64,000 nucleotides of DNA from Pseudomonas sp. DNDY-54 (GTDB lineage Bacteria; Pseudomonadota; Gammaproteobacteria; Pseudomonadales; Pseudomonadaceae). Where the stretch lies: positions 3,224,001 through 3,288,000 of the forward strand of contig NZ_CP082271.1 in NCBI RefSeq assembly GCF_019880365.1, read 5' to 3'. The notes below the pieces were generated by a model that saw only the letters and a program-made list of their open reading frames with translations, was not told where the DNA came from and made no database searches. Shown piece after piece: positions 43,399 to 51,778 of the stretch; position 1 is the stretch's first letter, and every line of letters starts with the position of its first letter. The position numbers and the translations under genes were made by a program.

Positions 43399-44334
43399 AT
43401 GAAACTTGCAGAATGGCGAGTGGAGATGCAGCACCTCAAACAGGCACGCCTGCTCGATCATGTCGACGAGCCTTGTTTACGGTTGATGCAAGAGGCATTC
43501 GAGCCCTTTCTGATCGACGCCGACGACATTCTGCTGTCGCCTCTGGAAACCAATCACTATCTTTACCTGGTGCTCGACGGCGAGCTCGCCGTTCACCTCG
43601 ATTCGCTGGACGGCCAGCCGGTACGCACTATTGGTCCCGGGGATTGCGCAGGCGAAATCAGCTTTATGGATAACCTGCCTCCCTCCGCCTATGTCATTGC
43701 GCTCAAAGCCACGGTATTGATGCGGCTTCACCGGCGTTCGCTGCCGTTACTCACTCGATCGCCAAGACTGATGCAGAATCTCGCCGAGCTGCTCTGTCAG
43801 CGCGTCCGCCTGAGTGACCGACTGATCATCAACAGCGAGCAAAACGCCAACGTGGACACGCTAACTGGCTCGTTCAATCGGCGTTGGCTGGAGCACATCT
43901 ATAACCGTGAGAGCACCCGCTGCGCGTTCAACGGCCAGCCCCTTTCGGTTTTGATGCTTGATGTCGATCGGTTCAAAGACTACAACGACAAGCATGGTCA
44001 CCTGGCGGGGGACCATGCGCTTTGCCTGGTTGTCGACACGCTAGGGAAACTGCTCCGGCCAGCGGACAGTCTTGTGCGCTACGGCGGTGAGGAATTCGTA
44101 ATCCTCCTTCCCGACATGGCGCTAGACGATGCCCGCAATGTTGGTGAGCGTTTGCGCCAGAGCCTCGAAACGATTACCTCGTTCCGCTCGCCCATAGGCG
44201 CGCTGCCTGGGGTTACGATCTCGATCGGCGTTGCGCCAATGCAGGCAACAGACGATCTGAAAACCCTCATTCACGCCGCCGATCAGGCGCTGTACCAAGC
44301 CAAGGCGCTTGGGCGAAACCGCGTTTGCGGCTGA
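43399..44334 (+). CDS. Diguanylate cyclase with N-terminal cNMP-binding domain
   Basis: 311 residues. The N-terminal half is a cyclic-nucleotide-binding fold (YLYLVLDGELAVHLDSLDGQPVRTIGPGDCAGEISFMDNLPPSAYVIA). The C-terminal half is a GGDEF domain with an intact active site RYGGEEFVILLPD. It has a product-inhibition I-site RPAD exactly five residues before it, and DVDRFKDYNDKHGHLAGD for substrate binding. It should make c-di-GMP, with activity set by whatever the N-terminal domain binds. No membrane span. The ribosome-binding site is weak; an internal ATG at 43426 is possible. Confidence 0.9.
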   Translation: MKLAEWRVEMQHLKQARLLDHVDEPCLRLMQEAFEPFLIDADDILLSPLETNHYLYLVLDGELAVHLDSLDGQPVRTIGPGDCAGEISFMDNLPPSAYVIALKATVLMRLHRRSLPLLTRSPRLMQNLAELLCQRVRLSDRLIINSEQNANVDTLTGSFNRRWLEHIYNRESTRCAFNGQPLSVLMLDVDRFKDYNDKHGHLAGDHALCLVVDTLGKLLRPADSLVRYGGEEFVILLPDMALDDARNVGERLRQSLETITSFRSPIGALPGVTISIGVAPMQATDDLKTLIHAADQALYQAKALGRNRVCG

Positions 44335-44452
44335 GCAGGCACAGCGCTGGCCGTCTGCAGCCAGACAGGACGTTGGCGCGTTTGAGCAAGTCTTCGCCGT
44401 GTCTGCTTCTTGCATTACACTGGCGGGCGAACCTATAGACAGAGACTGAACC

Positions 44453-45877
44453 GTGCTCAAAGCACTCAAGAAGATTTTTGGCAAAGGCTCTGCAGCACAC
44501 ACTGCGACCCAGCCGTCCGACAACACCCCGAAGCATGTCGACACCTCTCTTCCTGCGCGACCTGAAACGCCAGCCACCCTGTCAGTCGATGCGCCCTCAG
44601 CGGCGGCACCGAAGAAGCCCCGCAAAGAGCGCTCACCTAAACCTGCTGCGCCACCCGCGCCTGAATGGAACTTGGAAGATTTCCAGGTCGAAGCAATAGA
44701 AGGCAAAACACGCTTTCATGACTTCAAGCTCTCCCCCGAGCTGATGCATGCCATCCAGGATTTGGGATTTCCCTACTGCACACCGATCCAGGCACAGGTC
44801 CTCGGGTTCACGCTCAAAGGCCGTGATGCCATCGGGCGTGCCCAGACCGGCACCGGAAAGACCGCCGCGTTTCTGATTTCAACCATCACTCAATTGCTGC
44901 AGACCCCGCCGCCCAGCGACCGCTACATGGGTGAGCCGCGGGCGTTGATCATCGCGCCCACCCGGGAACTGGTGGTGCAGATTGCAAAAGATGCACTAGA
45001 CCTCACCAAGTACACCGACTTGAACGTGATGAGCTTTGTCGGCGGCATGGATTTCGACAAACAGCTGAAGGCTTTGGAGAGCCGCTATTGCGACATTCTG
45101 GTGGCGACTCCTGGGCGTCTGTTGGACTTCAATCAGCGTGGCGAAGTGCATCTGGATATGGTCGAGGTGCTGGTTCTCGACGAAGCTGATCGCATGCTCG
45201 ATATGGGGTTCATTCCGCAAGTTCGTCAGATCATCCGGCAGACCCCGCCGAAGAGCGAGCGCCAGACGTTGCTGTTTTCGGCCACCTTCACCGAAGACGT
45301 GATGAACCTGGCCAAGCAATGGACCACCGACCCAGCCATTGTCGAAATCGAAGCCGTGAACGTGGCTAGCGACTCGGTCGAGCAACACGTTTATGCCGTG
45401 GCAGGTAGCGATAAATACAAGCTGCTCTATAACCTGATCACCCAGAACGACTGGACTCGCGTCATGGTCTTTGCCAATCGAAAGGACGAGGTTCGCCGCA
45501 TCGAGGAACGCCTCACCCGCGACGGTATCAGCGCCGTTCAGATGTCCGGCGACGTGCCCCAACACAAGCGAATCCGCGCGCTTGAAGGCTTCCGTGAAGG
45601 CAAGATCCGGGTCATGGTCGCGACTGATGTCGCCGGGCGAGGCATACACGTCGACGGTATCAGTCACGTCATCAACTTTACCCTGCCGGAAGTGCCAGAC
45701 GACTATGTCCACCGCATCGGCCGTACCGGGCGGGCCGGTGCCACCGGCACCTCGATCAGCTTTGCCGGCGAAGACGATGCCTTTGCCTTGCCGGCCATTG
45801 AAACGCTGCTCGGGCGCACGATCAGCTGTGAAATGCCACCGGCCGAACTACTGACTCCAGTGCCGCCCAAACGCTAG
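44453..45877 (+). CDS. rhlB: ATP-dependent RNA helicase RhlB
   Basis: 474-residue DEAD-box helicase with a GTG start (MLKALKKIFGKGS). A disordered Pro/Ala/Lys-rich N-terminal extension of about 80 residues precedes the core. Motifs: PYCTPIQAQ (Q), GRAQTGTGKTAAFL (I), VLDEADRMLDMGF (II), SATF (III), ARGIHVDG (V), HRIGRTGRAG (VI). RhlB is a degradosome helicase in enterics; in Pseudomonas the family is present with long N-terminal tails. Assigned by motif set and place in the genome. Confidence 0.94.
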   Translation: MLKALKKIFGKGSAAHTATQPSDNTPKHVDTSLPARPETPATLSVDAPSAAAPKKPRKERSPKPAAPPAPEWNLEDFQVEAIEGKTRFHDFKLSPELMHAIQDLGFPYCTPIQAQVLGFTLKGRDAIGRAQTGTGKTAAFLISTITQLLQTPPPSDRYMGEPRALIIAPTRELVVQIAKDALDLTKYTDLNVMSFVGGMDFDKQLKALESRYCDILVATPGRLLDFNQRGEVHLDMVEVLVLDEADRMLDMGFIPQVRQIIRQTPPKSERQTLLFSATFTEDVMNLAKQWTTDPAIVEIEAVNVASDSVEQHVYAVAGSDKYKLLYNLITQNDWTRVMVFANRKDEVRRIEERLTRDGISAVQMSGDVPQHKRIRALEGFREGKIRVMVATDVAGRGIHVDGISHVINFTLPEVPDDYVHRIGRTGRAGATGTSISFAGEDDAFALPAIETLLGRTISCEMPPAELLTPVPPKR

Positions 45878-45890
45878 CCCATGCGAATGC

Positions 45891-45926
45891 AAAAAGGCGA
45901 AACCGAACATCGGCTTCGCCTTTTTT
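45891..45926 (+). terminator. Intrinsic terminator of rhlB
   Basis: AAAAAGGCGAA ... TTCGCCTTTTTTC with additional CCGA/TCGG pairing in the loop, 13 bases after the stop. Confidence 0.92.
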
Positions 45927-46029
45927 CTGCCCAGCGCAACCATGCTGAGGCAAGACTGACCTGGATCATCCCGCGAACCGCATAAGCACCTAGAGTAAAA
46001 GGAAGCCATTCACAACGGGATCCGCGTTC

Positions 46030-46194
46030 ATGGACCACATCGACACCATGCTGCTCCTCATCATCGTAAGCTTCGTCCTGATGGGGGCGGGCTTCAACTT
46101 CCGCGAGCAACGATGGGGTATTGCGTTGCTCGGGCTGGGGATCGTTTCGATGCTTTCGACGTTGCTCTACAAGATGCAGATCACGTTCGGCTAG
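46030..46194 (+). CDS. Small two-span membrane protein, 54 residues
   Basis: An uninterrupted frame starting ATG at 46030 and ending TAG at 46192-46194. The product begins MDHIDTMLLLIIVSFVLMGAGF, then FREQRWGIALLGLGIVSMLSTLLYKMQITFG. That is two hydrophobic helices (about residues 7-22 and 30-46) joined by a short charged loop with R and E. Composition, third-codon GC and the span pattern support a real small inner-membrane protein. GGGA lies upstream at modest spacing. The end overlaps the convergent moaE stop by four bases. No family is recognised. Confidence 0.7.
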   Translation: MDHIDTMLLLIIVSFVLMGAGFNFREQRWGIALLGLGIVSMLSTLLYKMQITFG

Positions 46195-46655
46195 TCGGTT
46201 GGCTCTTGCTGCCAGCGACCAGCCGCTAGCTGATCGCTGCAGCGGCCCTCAACCCACCGGGCGCCGGCGGGGGTGTCTTCCTTCTTCCAGAACGGCGCTC
46301 GAGTTTTCAAGTAATCCATTACGAATCGGCAGCCGTCGAATGCGGCCTCACGATGAGCGCTCGCAGCGCCAACGAAAACGATCGGCTCACCCGGCTCGAG
46401 CCGTCCGACCCTGTGCAGAATTTCCAGCTTGAGTAGAGGCCAACGAGCCGCGGCCTCCTCTGCTATTTTCTGCAGCGCCTTTTCCGTCATGCCCGGTGCA
46501 TGTTCCAGCAACATTCCGGCAACGTCGTGACCATCATTGAAATCGCGGACGTAACCGACAAAGCCGGCCACCGCGCCAATGCCCAGATTAGCCGCGTGTA
46601 GCGCATTGAGTTCGACGCCCGGATCGAAAGGCGCCTGCTGTACCCGCACGCTCAT
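46191..46655 (-). CDS. moaE: Molybdopterin synthase catalytic subunit MoaE
   Basis: 154-residue large subunit of molybdopterin synthase, which adds two sulfurs to precursor Z. GAVAGFVGYVRDFNDG, LEHAPGMTEKALQKIAEEA and GEPIVFVGAASAHREAAFDGCRFVMDYLKTRAPFWKKE (with the active-site Lys residues) are typical. Its GGAGG lies inside the end of moaD, two bases before which moaE starts, so translation is coupled. Last gene of moaCDE. Confidence 0.97.
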   Translation of the reverse strand: MSVRVQQAPFDPGVELNALHAANLGIGAVAGFVGYVRDFNDGHDVAGMLLEHAPGMTEKALQKIAEEAAARWPLLKLEILHRVGRLEPGEPIVFVGAASAHREAAFDGCRFVMDYLKTRAPFWKKEDTPAGARWVEGRCSDQLAAGRWQQEPTD

Positions 46656-46657
46656 GC

Positions 46658-46906
46658 TCAGCCTCCAGTTACGGTGGGGAAGAATGCGACCTCATCGCCA
46701 TCGGCCAACGGCTCGTCGAGGCTGCACAGCTCCTGGTTGCGTGCGCACATTAGATTCTGCTCACCCAATACCGTCCATTCATTACCGCGCGCCAGTAGCC
46801 GCTGCCTGAGATCATCGAGCTGCTTAAAGCTCGGGTCCCAATCCATTTGCTCGGCGTCCAAGCCAAGGGCCTCGCGATAGCGTGCAAAATACTGCACCTG
46901 GATCAT
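46658..46906 (-). CDS. moaD: Molybdopterin synthase sulfur carrier MoaD
   Basis: 82-residue ubiquitin-fold protein ending in the required Gly-Gly (EVAFFPTVTGG), which is thiocarboxylated by MoeB to deliver sulfur. Starts at 46906 (MIQVQYFARYREALGLD), overlapping the moaC stop (ATGA). LADGDEVAFFPTVTGG is the family signature. All normal. Confidence 0.96.
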   Translation of the reverse strand: MIQVQYFARYREALGLDAEQMDWDPSFKQLDDLRQRLLARGNEWTVLGEQNLMCARNQELCSLDEPLADGDEVAFFPTVTGG

Positions 46907-47373
46907 ACGGGGGCCTGCCAATGACCGCTCTTGCCACCATGCTTCTCTAGCAATCGCAGGCCTTCGATGGTCATTCCTTTGTCGACTGCTTTGCACATGT
47001 CATAAATCGTCAATGCCGCGATGCTCGCAGCGGTTAGCGCTTCCATTTCCACGCCCGTTTGACCGGCCAGCTTGCAGCGTGCCTCGATCCGCACACAATC
47101 GTCTCCTTCCGGCTGCAGCTCGACTTTGACGCTGGTGAGCAGCAACGGATGGCAGAGCGGGATCAGCTCATGAGTCCTCTTCGCGGCTTGGATGCCGGCG
47201 ATGCGGGCAACAGCGAAGACGTCACCTTTGGGATGGCCGCCCTGCTGGATCATCCGCAGGGTTTCAGGACGCATATGCACCTTGGCCTCCGCCACTGCCT
47301 CACGTGCCGTAACGGCCTTGGCAGTGACGTCGACCATATTGGCGCGTCCGTTGGAATCGAGATGAGTGAGCAT
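46903..47373 (-). CDS. moaC: Cyclic pyranopterin monophosphate synthase MoaC
   Basis: 156-residue enzyme that, after MoaA, converts the 3',8-cyclo-GTP product to cyclic pyranopterin. Start at 47373 (MLTHLDSNGRANMVDVTAKAV). KGDVFAVARIAGIQAAKRTHELIPLCHPL and GQTGVEMEALTAASIAALTIYDMCKAVDKGM are signatures with the catalytic Lys and Asp. First of the moaCDE cluster; moaA and moaB are not in the window. Confidence 0.97.
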   Translation of the reverse strand: MLTHLDSNGRANMVDVTAKAVTAREAVAEAKVHMRPETLRMIQQGGHPKGDVFAVARIAGIQAAKRTHELIPLCHPLLLTSVKVELQPEGDDCVRIEARCKLAGQTGVEMEALTAASIAALTIYDMCKAVDKGMTIEGLRLLEKHGGKSGHWQAPV

Positions 47374-47460
47374 AAGCAAGCGACTCCGGATTTCGATGCC
47401 GCATTGTAAACACAATGTTCAGCACCGCACCCCTGCCTGCCGCCCCATGTATCCCGACAA

Positions 47461-48849
47461 CTACATATGCGCCTCTGCGTATTCCGCCAGGATCGAACGC
47501 GGGACACCCTGCAAAGTGATGTGCATGCCGTGTGGGAAATCCTTGAATCGTTCGGTCAGGTAGGTCAGCCCAGAACTGGTGGCGGACAAATAGGGAGTGT
47601 CGATCTGGGCCAGGTTGCCCAGACAAACCACCTTCGAACCGCTACCCGCGCGGGTGATGATCGTCTTCATCTGGTGCGGCGTGAGGTTCTGGCACTCATC
47701 GATCAAAATCAAACTCTGCTGGAAGCTACGGCCGCGGATGTAGTTGAGGGATTTGAACTGCAAAGGCACCTTTTGCAGGATGTAATCCACGCTGCCGTGG
47801 GTATTTTCGTCATCCATGTGCAGCGCCTCGAGGTTATCGGTAATCGCACCGAGCCACGGCTCCATCTTCTCCGCTTCAGTTCCCGGTAGAAAGCCAATGT
47901 CCTCATCCAGCCCTTGCACACTGCGTGTCGCAATGATTCGACGGTAGCGCTTGCTCACCACGGTCTGCTCGATGGCAGCGGCCAATGCCAAAATCGTCTT
48001 ACCAGACCCGGCAGCGCCCGACAGGTTGACCAGATGAATGTCCGGGTCAAGCAAAGCGAAAAGCGCCAACGCCTGATGAATGTCTCGCGGGCGCAATCCC
48101 CAGGCCTCCTGATGCAGCAGCGGCTCCTGATGCATATCGAGCAAAAGCAGCTCGTCCGCCTTGATGCCCTTGATCCAGCCGACGAAGCCCTGTTCATCGA
48201 GGATGAACTCGTTGATATGTACCGCGGGCAAATTATCGATCAGCTGAACCCGGTGCCAGGTCCGCCCGTGCCCCTGATGCGTATCGACCTTACTGACACG
48301 GTCCCAAAAGGACCCGCTCAAGCTGTGGTAACCGCGAGACAGCTGACCGACATCGTCCACCAGCTTGTCGGTGTGGTAATCCTCAGACGCAACGCCACAG
48401 GCGCGCGCCTTCAGCCGCATGTTGATATCGTTGGTGACCAGCACCACCGGCACGCCGGCCGTGCGCCGCTGGAGCTCGACAACCTGGTTGATGATCTTGT
48501 TGTCGTTGAGGTCATCCGGAAGCGCAGTGGAATCTGCGACCTTGCTCATCAGGATGGACAGACTGCCGCACGGCCCGCTCTTCTCGCGCTGGATCGGGAC
48601 GCCAAGCTCGACCTCTTCGGGAGTAGCGTCACCTAGCACCTTGTCGATTAGCCGGATCGCCTGACGGCATTCGGCGGCCACAGTGTGCTTGCCAGTCTTG
48701 AGCTGGTCCAGCTCCTCCAGCACCGTCATCGGAATGGCGACCTGGTGCTCCTGAAAATTCAGCAACGCGTTGGGGTCGTGTATCAGAACGTTTGTATCGA
48801 GAACGTAGAGGGTGGGCTGAGTTGCGCGGGGTCTGCCGTAGTCATCCAT
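47461..48849 (-). CDS. PIN-PhoH fusion protein (PhoH2/YlaK-type)
   Basis: 462 residues. The N-terminal PIN nuclease domain begins LYVLDTNVLIHDPNALLNF, with acidic residues continuing in VLEELDQLKTG. The C-terminal PhoH ATPase has GAAGSGKTILALAAAIEQ (Walker A) and LILIDECQNLTPHQMKTII (Walker B). PhoH2 proteins from other bacteria act as RNA helicase/nucleases. AAGGTGA lies six bases before the ATG. A perfect 12-bp hairpin lies 27 bases upstream. It is followed after 87 bases by moaC on the same strand. Confidence 0.93.
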   Translation of the reverse strand: MDDYGRPRATQPTLYVLDTNVLIHDPNALLNFQEHQVAIPMTVLEELDQLKTGKHTVAAECRQAIRLIDKVLGDATPEEVELGVPIQREKSGPCGSLSILMSKVADSTALPDDLNDNKIINQVVELQRRTAGVPVVLVTNDINMRLKARACGVASEDYHTDKLVDDVGQLSRGYHSLSGSFWDRVSKVDTHQGHGRTWHRVQLIDNLPAVHINEFILDEQGFVGWIKGIKADELLLLDMHQEPLLHQEAWGLRPRDIHQALALFALLDPDIHLVNLSGAAGSGKTILALAAAIEQTVVSKRYRRIIATRSVQGLDEDIGFLPGTEAEKMEPWLGAITDNLEALHMDDENTHGSVDYILQKVPLQFKSLNYIRGRSFQQSLILIDECQNLTPHQMKTIITRAGSGSKVVCLGNLAQIDTPYLSATSSGLTYLTERFKDFPHGMHITLQGVPRSILAEYAEAHM

Positions 48850-48875
48850 ACGCGATCACCTTTTCGGAGCCGGGA

Positions 48876-48902
48876 CGACGGAGCGCTCAAAGCGCTCCGT
48901 CG
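48876..48902 (-). promoter_or_regulatory. Perfect hairpin in the phoH 5' leader
   Basis: Arms CGACGGAGCGCT and AGCGCTCCGTCG match over 12 bp around a 3-base loop, located 27-53 bases before the phoH start. There is no T-run, so it is not a standard terminator; it may be an RNA structure or a protein-binding site. Nothing else is seen in the 264 bases between phoH and the metal exporter. Confidence 0.5.
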
Positions 48903-49113
48903 AAGAGAAAACCACCGTGCTTGAGGTGAGCGGACTTGGGAGGCAGCGGCTTGGGGCCACCCAGAGGCCGCCACCTGTGAGTGCAGGTTTCGGCGGTCTT
49001 GACAGAGGTAATACCGCAAAAACGATGACAGGAAAAAGTCTTTTTCAGTCATGTGACATTTTTTTATCTGAACGACGAATCCGTCTTGGCGAATGCCGAC
49101 TGGATAGCTAGGC

Positions 49114-50133
49114 TCAGGAATCAATCTGTGTGTTTTCGCCGCACCGATTGACCTCGGCTGTCACGTGTACCAACTCAGAGAACTTGGTCAGTTCAGCCTT
49201 GTAGCGATCGGCGGTATGGTTCCGATGGGTGACAATCGTGACGATACAGCTGAATTGAGCACGACCGACTCGCCACAGATGCAGATCGGTTACTTCGGTG
49301 TCGGGTATCGCCTCCAGTTGCCGCCGCACGCGTTGTACGAGCGGGTTGTCCATCTCCCGGTCCAGTAGCGCCTTCCCGGTCTCACCCAACAGGCCTTTGG
49401 CCCAGATCAAGATCACCATCGCCCCAACGATCCCCATCAACGGGTCCAGCCAGTTCCAACCAAAATACTTAGCACCCAGCAACGCAATGATCGCAGCGAT
49501 CGAGGTCAGGCCGTCGGTTAGCACATGAATAAAGGCTGCATGGCGGTTAAGGTCGCGCCCGGGCGCTGCTGAATCCGACTGATCGTGATCGTGATCGTGA
49601 TCGTGATCGTGATCGTGATCGTGATCGTGATCGTGATCGTGATCGTGATCGTGATCGTGATGAGCGTGGTGGTGGTCATGCTGGTCGCGCAACAGCCAGG
49701 CCGACACCATATTCACCAACAATCCGACCATTGCTACCCATAACGCTTCGTTGAAACCGATCTGCGCCGGTGACCAGAAGCGCGACAGCGATTCGACGAT
49801 CATCATCAGCGCCACGACGACCAGCAGTACCGCACTGGCGAAGCCCGCCAGCACTTCTATTTTCCAGGTTCCGAAGGCGAAGCGCCGGTCATTCGCGTAG
49901 CGGCGCGCCAGCGCATACGCAACCGCTGCCATGCCGATGGCCACCATATGAGATGCCATGTGCCAACCATCAGCCAGCAATGCCATGGAGTTTAACAGGT
50001 GGCCCGCGACGATCTCGGCAGCCATGGTCAACCCAGTCAGCACTACCACAGCCCAGGTTTGCCGCTCAGCACCCTTCTCGAGCGGGCGGTACTCGTGGGA
50101 CGGCGCCCAGCGGGAATGATTGCATTCAGTCAT
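49114..50133 (-). CDS. dmeF: Cation diffusion facilitator, DmeF-like metal exporter
   Basis: 339 residues from the ATG at 50133, with AGGAG upstream (a GTG two codons earlier is possible). Six spans of the CDF fold: metal-site residues appear in MALLADGWHMASHM and AAFIHVLTDGLTSIAA. The cytosolic loop between spans four and five is an extreme His-Asp repeat. The C-terminal ferredoxin-like domain includes DTEVTDLHLWRVG. The CNHSRW N terminus and the AxADGxHMxSH pattern fit DmeF-type cobalt/nickel exporters; zinc is also possible. Confidence 0.9.
   Translation of the reverse strand: MTECNHSRWAPSHEYRPLEKGAERQTWAVVVLTGLTMAAEIVAGHLLNSMALLADGWHMASHMVAIGMAAVAYALARRYANDRRFAFGTWKIEVLAGFASAVLLVVVALMMIVESLSRFWSPAQIGFNEALWVAMVGLLVNMVSAWLLRDQHDHHHAHHDHDHDHDHDHDHDHDHDHDHDHDHDQSDSAAPGRDLNRHAAFIHVLTDGLTSIAAIIALLGAKYFGWNWLDPLMGIVGAMVILIWAKGLLGETGKALLDREMDNPLVQRVRRQLEAIPDTEVTDLHLWRVGRAQFSCIVTIVTHRNHTADRYKAELTKFSELVHVTAEVNRCGENTQIDS
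49581..49658. repeat. Perfect hexanucleotide microsatellite (GATCGT)13 inside dmeF
   Basis: Thirteen uninterrupted copies of a 6-base unit (GATCGT on the plus strand, coding CAC GAT = His-Asp on the minus strand). Because the unit is two codons, changes in copy number would alter loop length without shifting the frame. Each unit also contains a GATC site. Flanking codons extend the His-rich stretch with non-identical codons. Confidence 0.98.
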
Positions 50134-50265
50134 AAACACTCCTATCGAGCTGAAAGCGTGCCCCTTGAAGCGGCGGCAAGGTCAACCATGGGTTAATCGT
50201 GGCCATAGGTGGAGCTCTAGGCCGCATAACGCCTAGAATCGGCCCACATCAAAGGAGACCGATGC

Positions 50266-51042
50266 ATGCTGATGGTGATTTCGCCGGCCAAGACCCTGGA
50301 TTACGACACCCCACCGACGACTAAACGCTTCACTCAACCTGAACACCTTGACCACGCTCAGCAGCTTATCGATCAGCTGCGCGATCTGTCACCGCAGCAG
50401 ATCAGCGAACTGATGCACCTGTCGGACAAGCTCGCGGCCCTGAACGTCGCTCGCTACGGAAGCTGGACGCCAGACTTCACGGCGGACAATGCCAAGCAGG
50501 CGCTGCTCGCCTTCAAGGGCGATGTGTATACAGGCCTGAATGCCAGCGATTTTTCCGAGCAAGACTTCGACTACGCACAGAAGCACCTGCGAATGCTGTC
50601 CGGACTCTATGGGATTCTTCGGCCGCTCGACCTGATGCAGCCCTACAGACTGGAGATGGGAACCAAGCTTGCCAACGTACGCGGCAAAGACCTTTATGCC
50701 TTCTGGGGGGAACGCATCAGCACATGGCTTAACGATGCATTAACGGCCCAAGGTGACGATGTACTGCTGAACCTGGCGTCGAATGAATACTTCGGTGCGG
50801 TTAAACGCAACGCTTTGAACGCGCGGGTAATCGACGTCGACTTCAAAGACATGAAAAACGGCCAGTACAAGATCATCAGCTTCTACGCCAAGAAAGCCCG
50901 TGGCCTGATGACCCGCTATGTCATCAAAGAGCGCATCGAGCGGCCTGAGCAGCTAAAAAACTTCAATTACGACGGCTATCGCTATAGTCCAGATGACTCA
51001 TCAACTGATCATTTGGTGTTTCTGCGCGACGCTCAAGCCTGA
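50266..51042 (+). CDS. yaaA: Peroxide stress protein YaaA
   Basis: 258 residues of the YaaA/DUF328 family, which limits free iron during peroxide stress. Signatures: MLMVISPAKTLDYDTPPTTKRFTQP at the N terminus, LSGLYGILRPLDLMQPYRLEMGTKL in the middle, and SFYAKKARGLMTRYVIKERIERPEQLKNF later. AAGGAG lies eight bases before the ATG. Divergent from dmeF. Function is taken from the E. coli homologue. Confidence 0.96.
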   Translation: MLMVISPAKTLDYDTPPTTKRFTQPEHLDHAQQLIDQLRDLSPQQISELMHLSDKLAALNVARYGSWTPDFTADNAKQALLAFKGDVYTGLNASDFSEQDFDYAQKHLRMLSGLYGILRPLDLMQPYRLEMGTKLANVRGKDLYAFWGERISTWLNDALTAQGDDVLLNLASNEYFGAVKRNALNARVIDVDFKDMKNGQYKIISFYAKKARGLMTRYVIKERIERPEQLKNFNYDGYRYSPDDSSTDHLVFLRDAQA

Positions 51043-51778
51043 AGCCACCCAGCCTTCAGCATCCCCTCACGGCGACGTCGGGGGGATCTCCCTTCTGAAT
51101 TCGTCTGCCCCGTTCCCTCCAGCGACTGCTGCCCGTAAGAAAATTCACACCCCTCACATCTGCAAGCCATTGAGGCGGCCTGCGCTGCGCTAGAGCGGCG
51201 TTTAGAGCGCCCCTACAAAAACCGATCAGCGGCAAGCGCGCGGGGAACTATCCGAATGCCTCAGCAATCATAAGCGCGTACCGGCATTTCCAGATGGAAA
51301 GGAACGTCGCACATGAACGTGCAGTGGAATTCAGAACAGTTTCTTAAGCGTGTCAGCCAGGGTGCGCCTTCAAGGATGCCGGGCATGGCCAACCAGCGAC
51401 AGACTGGCCGAATCAGCACAACGTCGGGGCTCGGTCGAGTGTGCAGAACGCGCCAGAACAAAGGCAGCGGGGCGCAGTCGGCAGCCGCTCAAACCCGCTT
51501 CTGCCAGCTAGGCAAAGGGCCCGCAAGCAACCCTCTCACTAGAGCGACCGGCGCCGCCGTTTCATCCGTGGCGCCCACTGACTATCAAGCAGCACTCCCC
51601 TCTTCAGGCTCGGCGCATGCGGCTCGCACCGAGGGCAGTTTTCTTGCCGGAAAACGGAGATTGACGGCGCGAGGCACCTGAAAGCCCGACCTAGAAAAAT
51701 GTATGGCGAGTACAGACGTCTGTGCCGCCCAAATGGACAAGAAGAACTTCCCCTTCTCAACGATTCAGGAGAAACAGC
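51043..51778. other. Long intergenic region between yaaA and algA
   Basis: 736 bases without a convincing gene. A 122-codon frame at 51313-51681 (plus) has a fair ribosome-binding site (AAAGGA) but shows low-complexity Ser/Gly/Arg composition and no family resemblance. A REP-like stretch lies near 51182-51218 (GTAGGGGCGCTCTAAACGCCGCTC on the minus strand). The last 150 bases should hold the algA promoter, but I cannot place it. The DNA may be a decayed remnant of lost genes. Confidence 0.55.
51182..51218 (-). repeat. REP-like GTAGGGGCGCTC element
   Basis: On the minus strand GTAGGGGCGCTCTAAACGCCGCTCTAGCG contains a GGCG/CGCC-type partial palindrome and begins GTAGGG like the elements at 16525 and 37934. 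Family membership is a visual judgement. Confidence 0.35.

Noticed and set aside
49581..49658. Hexanucleotide repeat as a CRISPR array or ON/OFF phase switch
   Set aside because: There are no spacers, and the 6-base unit keeps the reading frame. It is a coding microsatellite rather than an array or frame switch.
51313..51681. 122-codon frame upstream of algA
   Set aside because: It has a fair ribosome-binding site, but the composition is low-complexity, rare codons (AGG, AGA, CTA) occur, and no family is recognisable. I treated it as intergenic.
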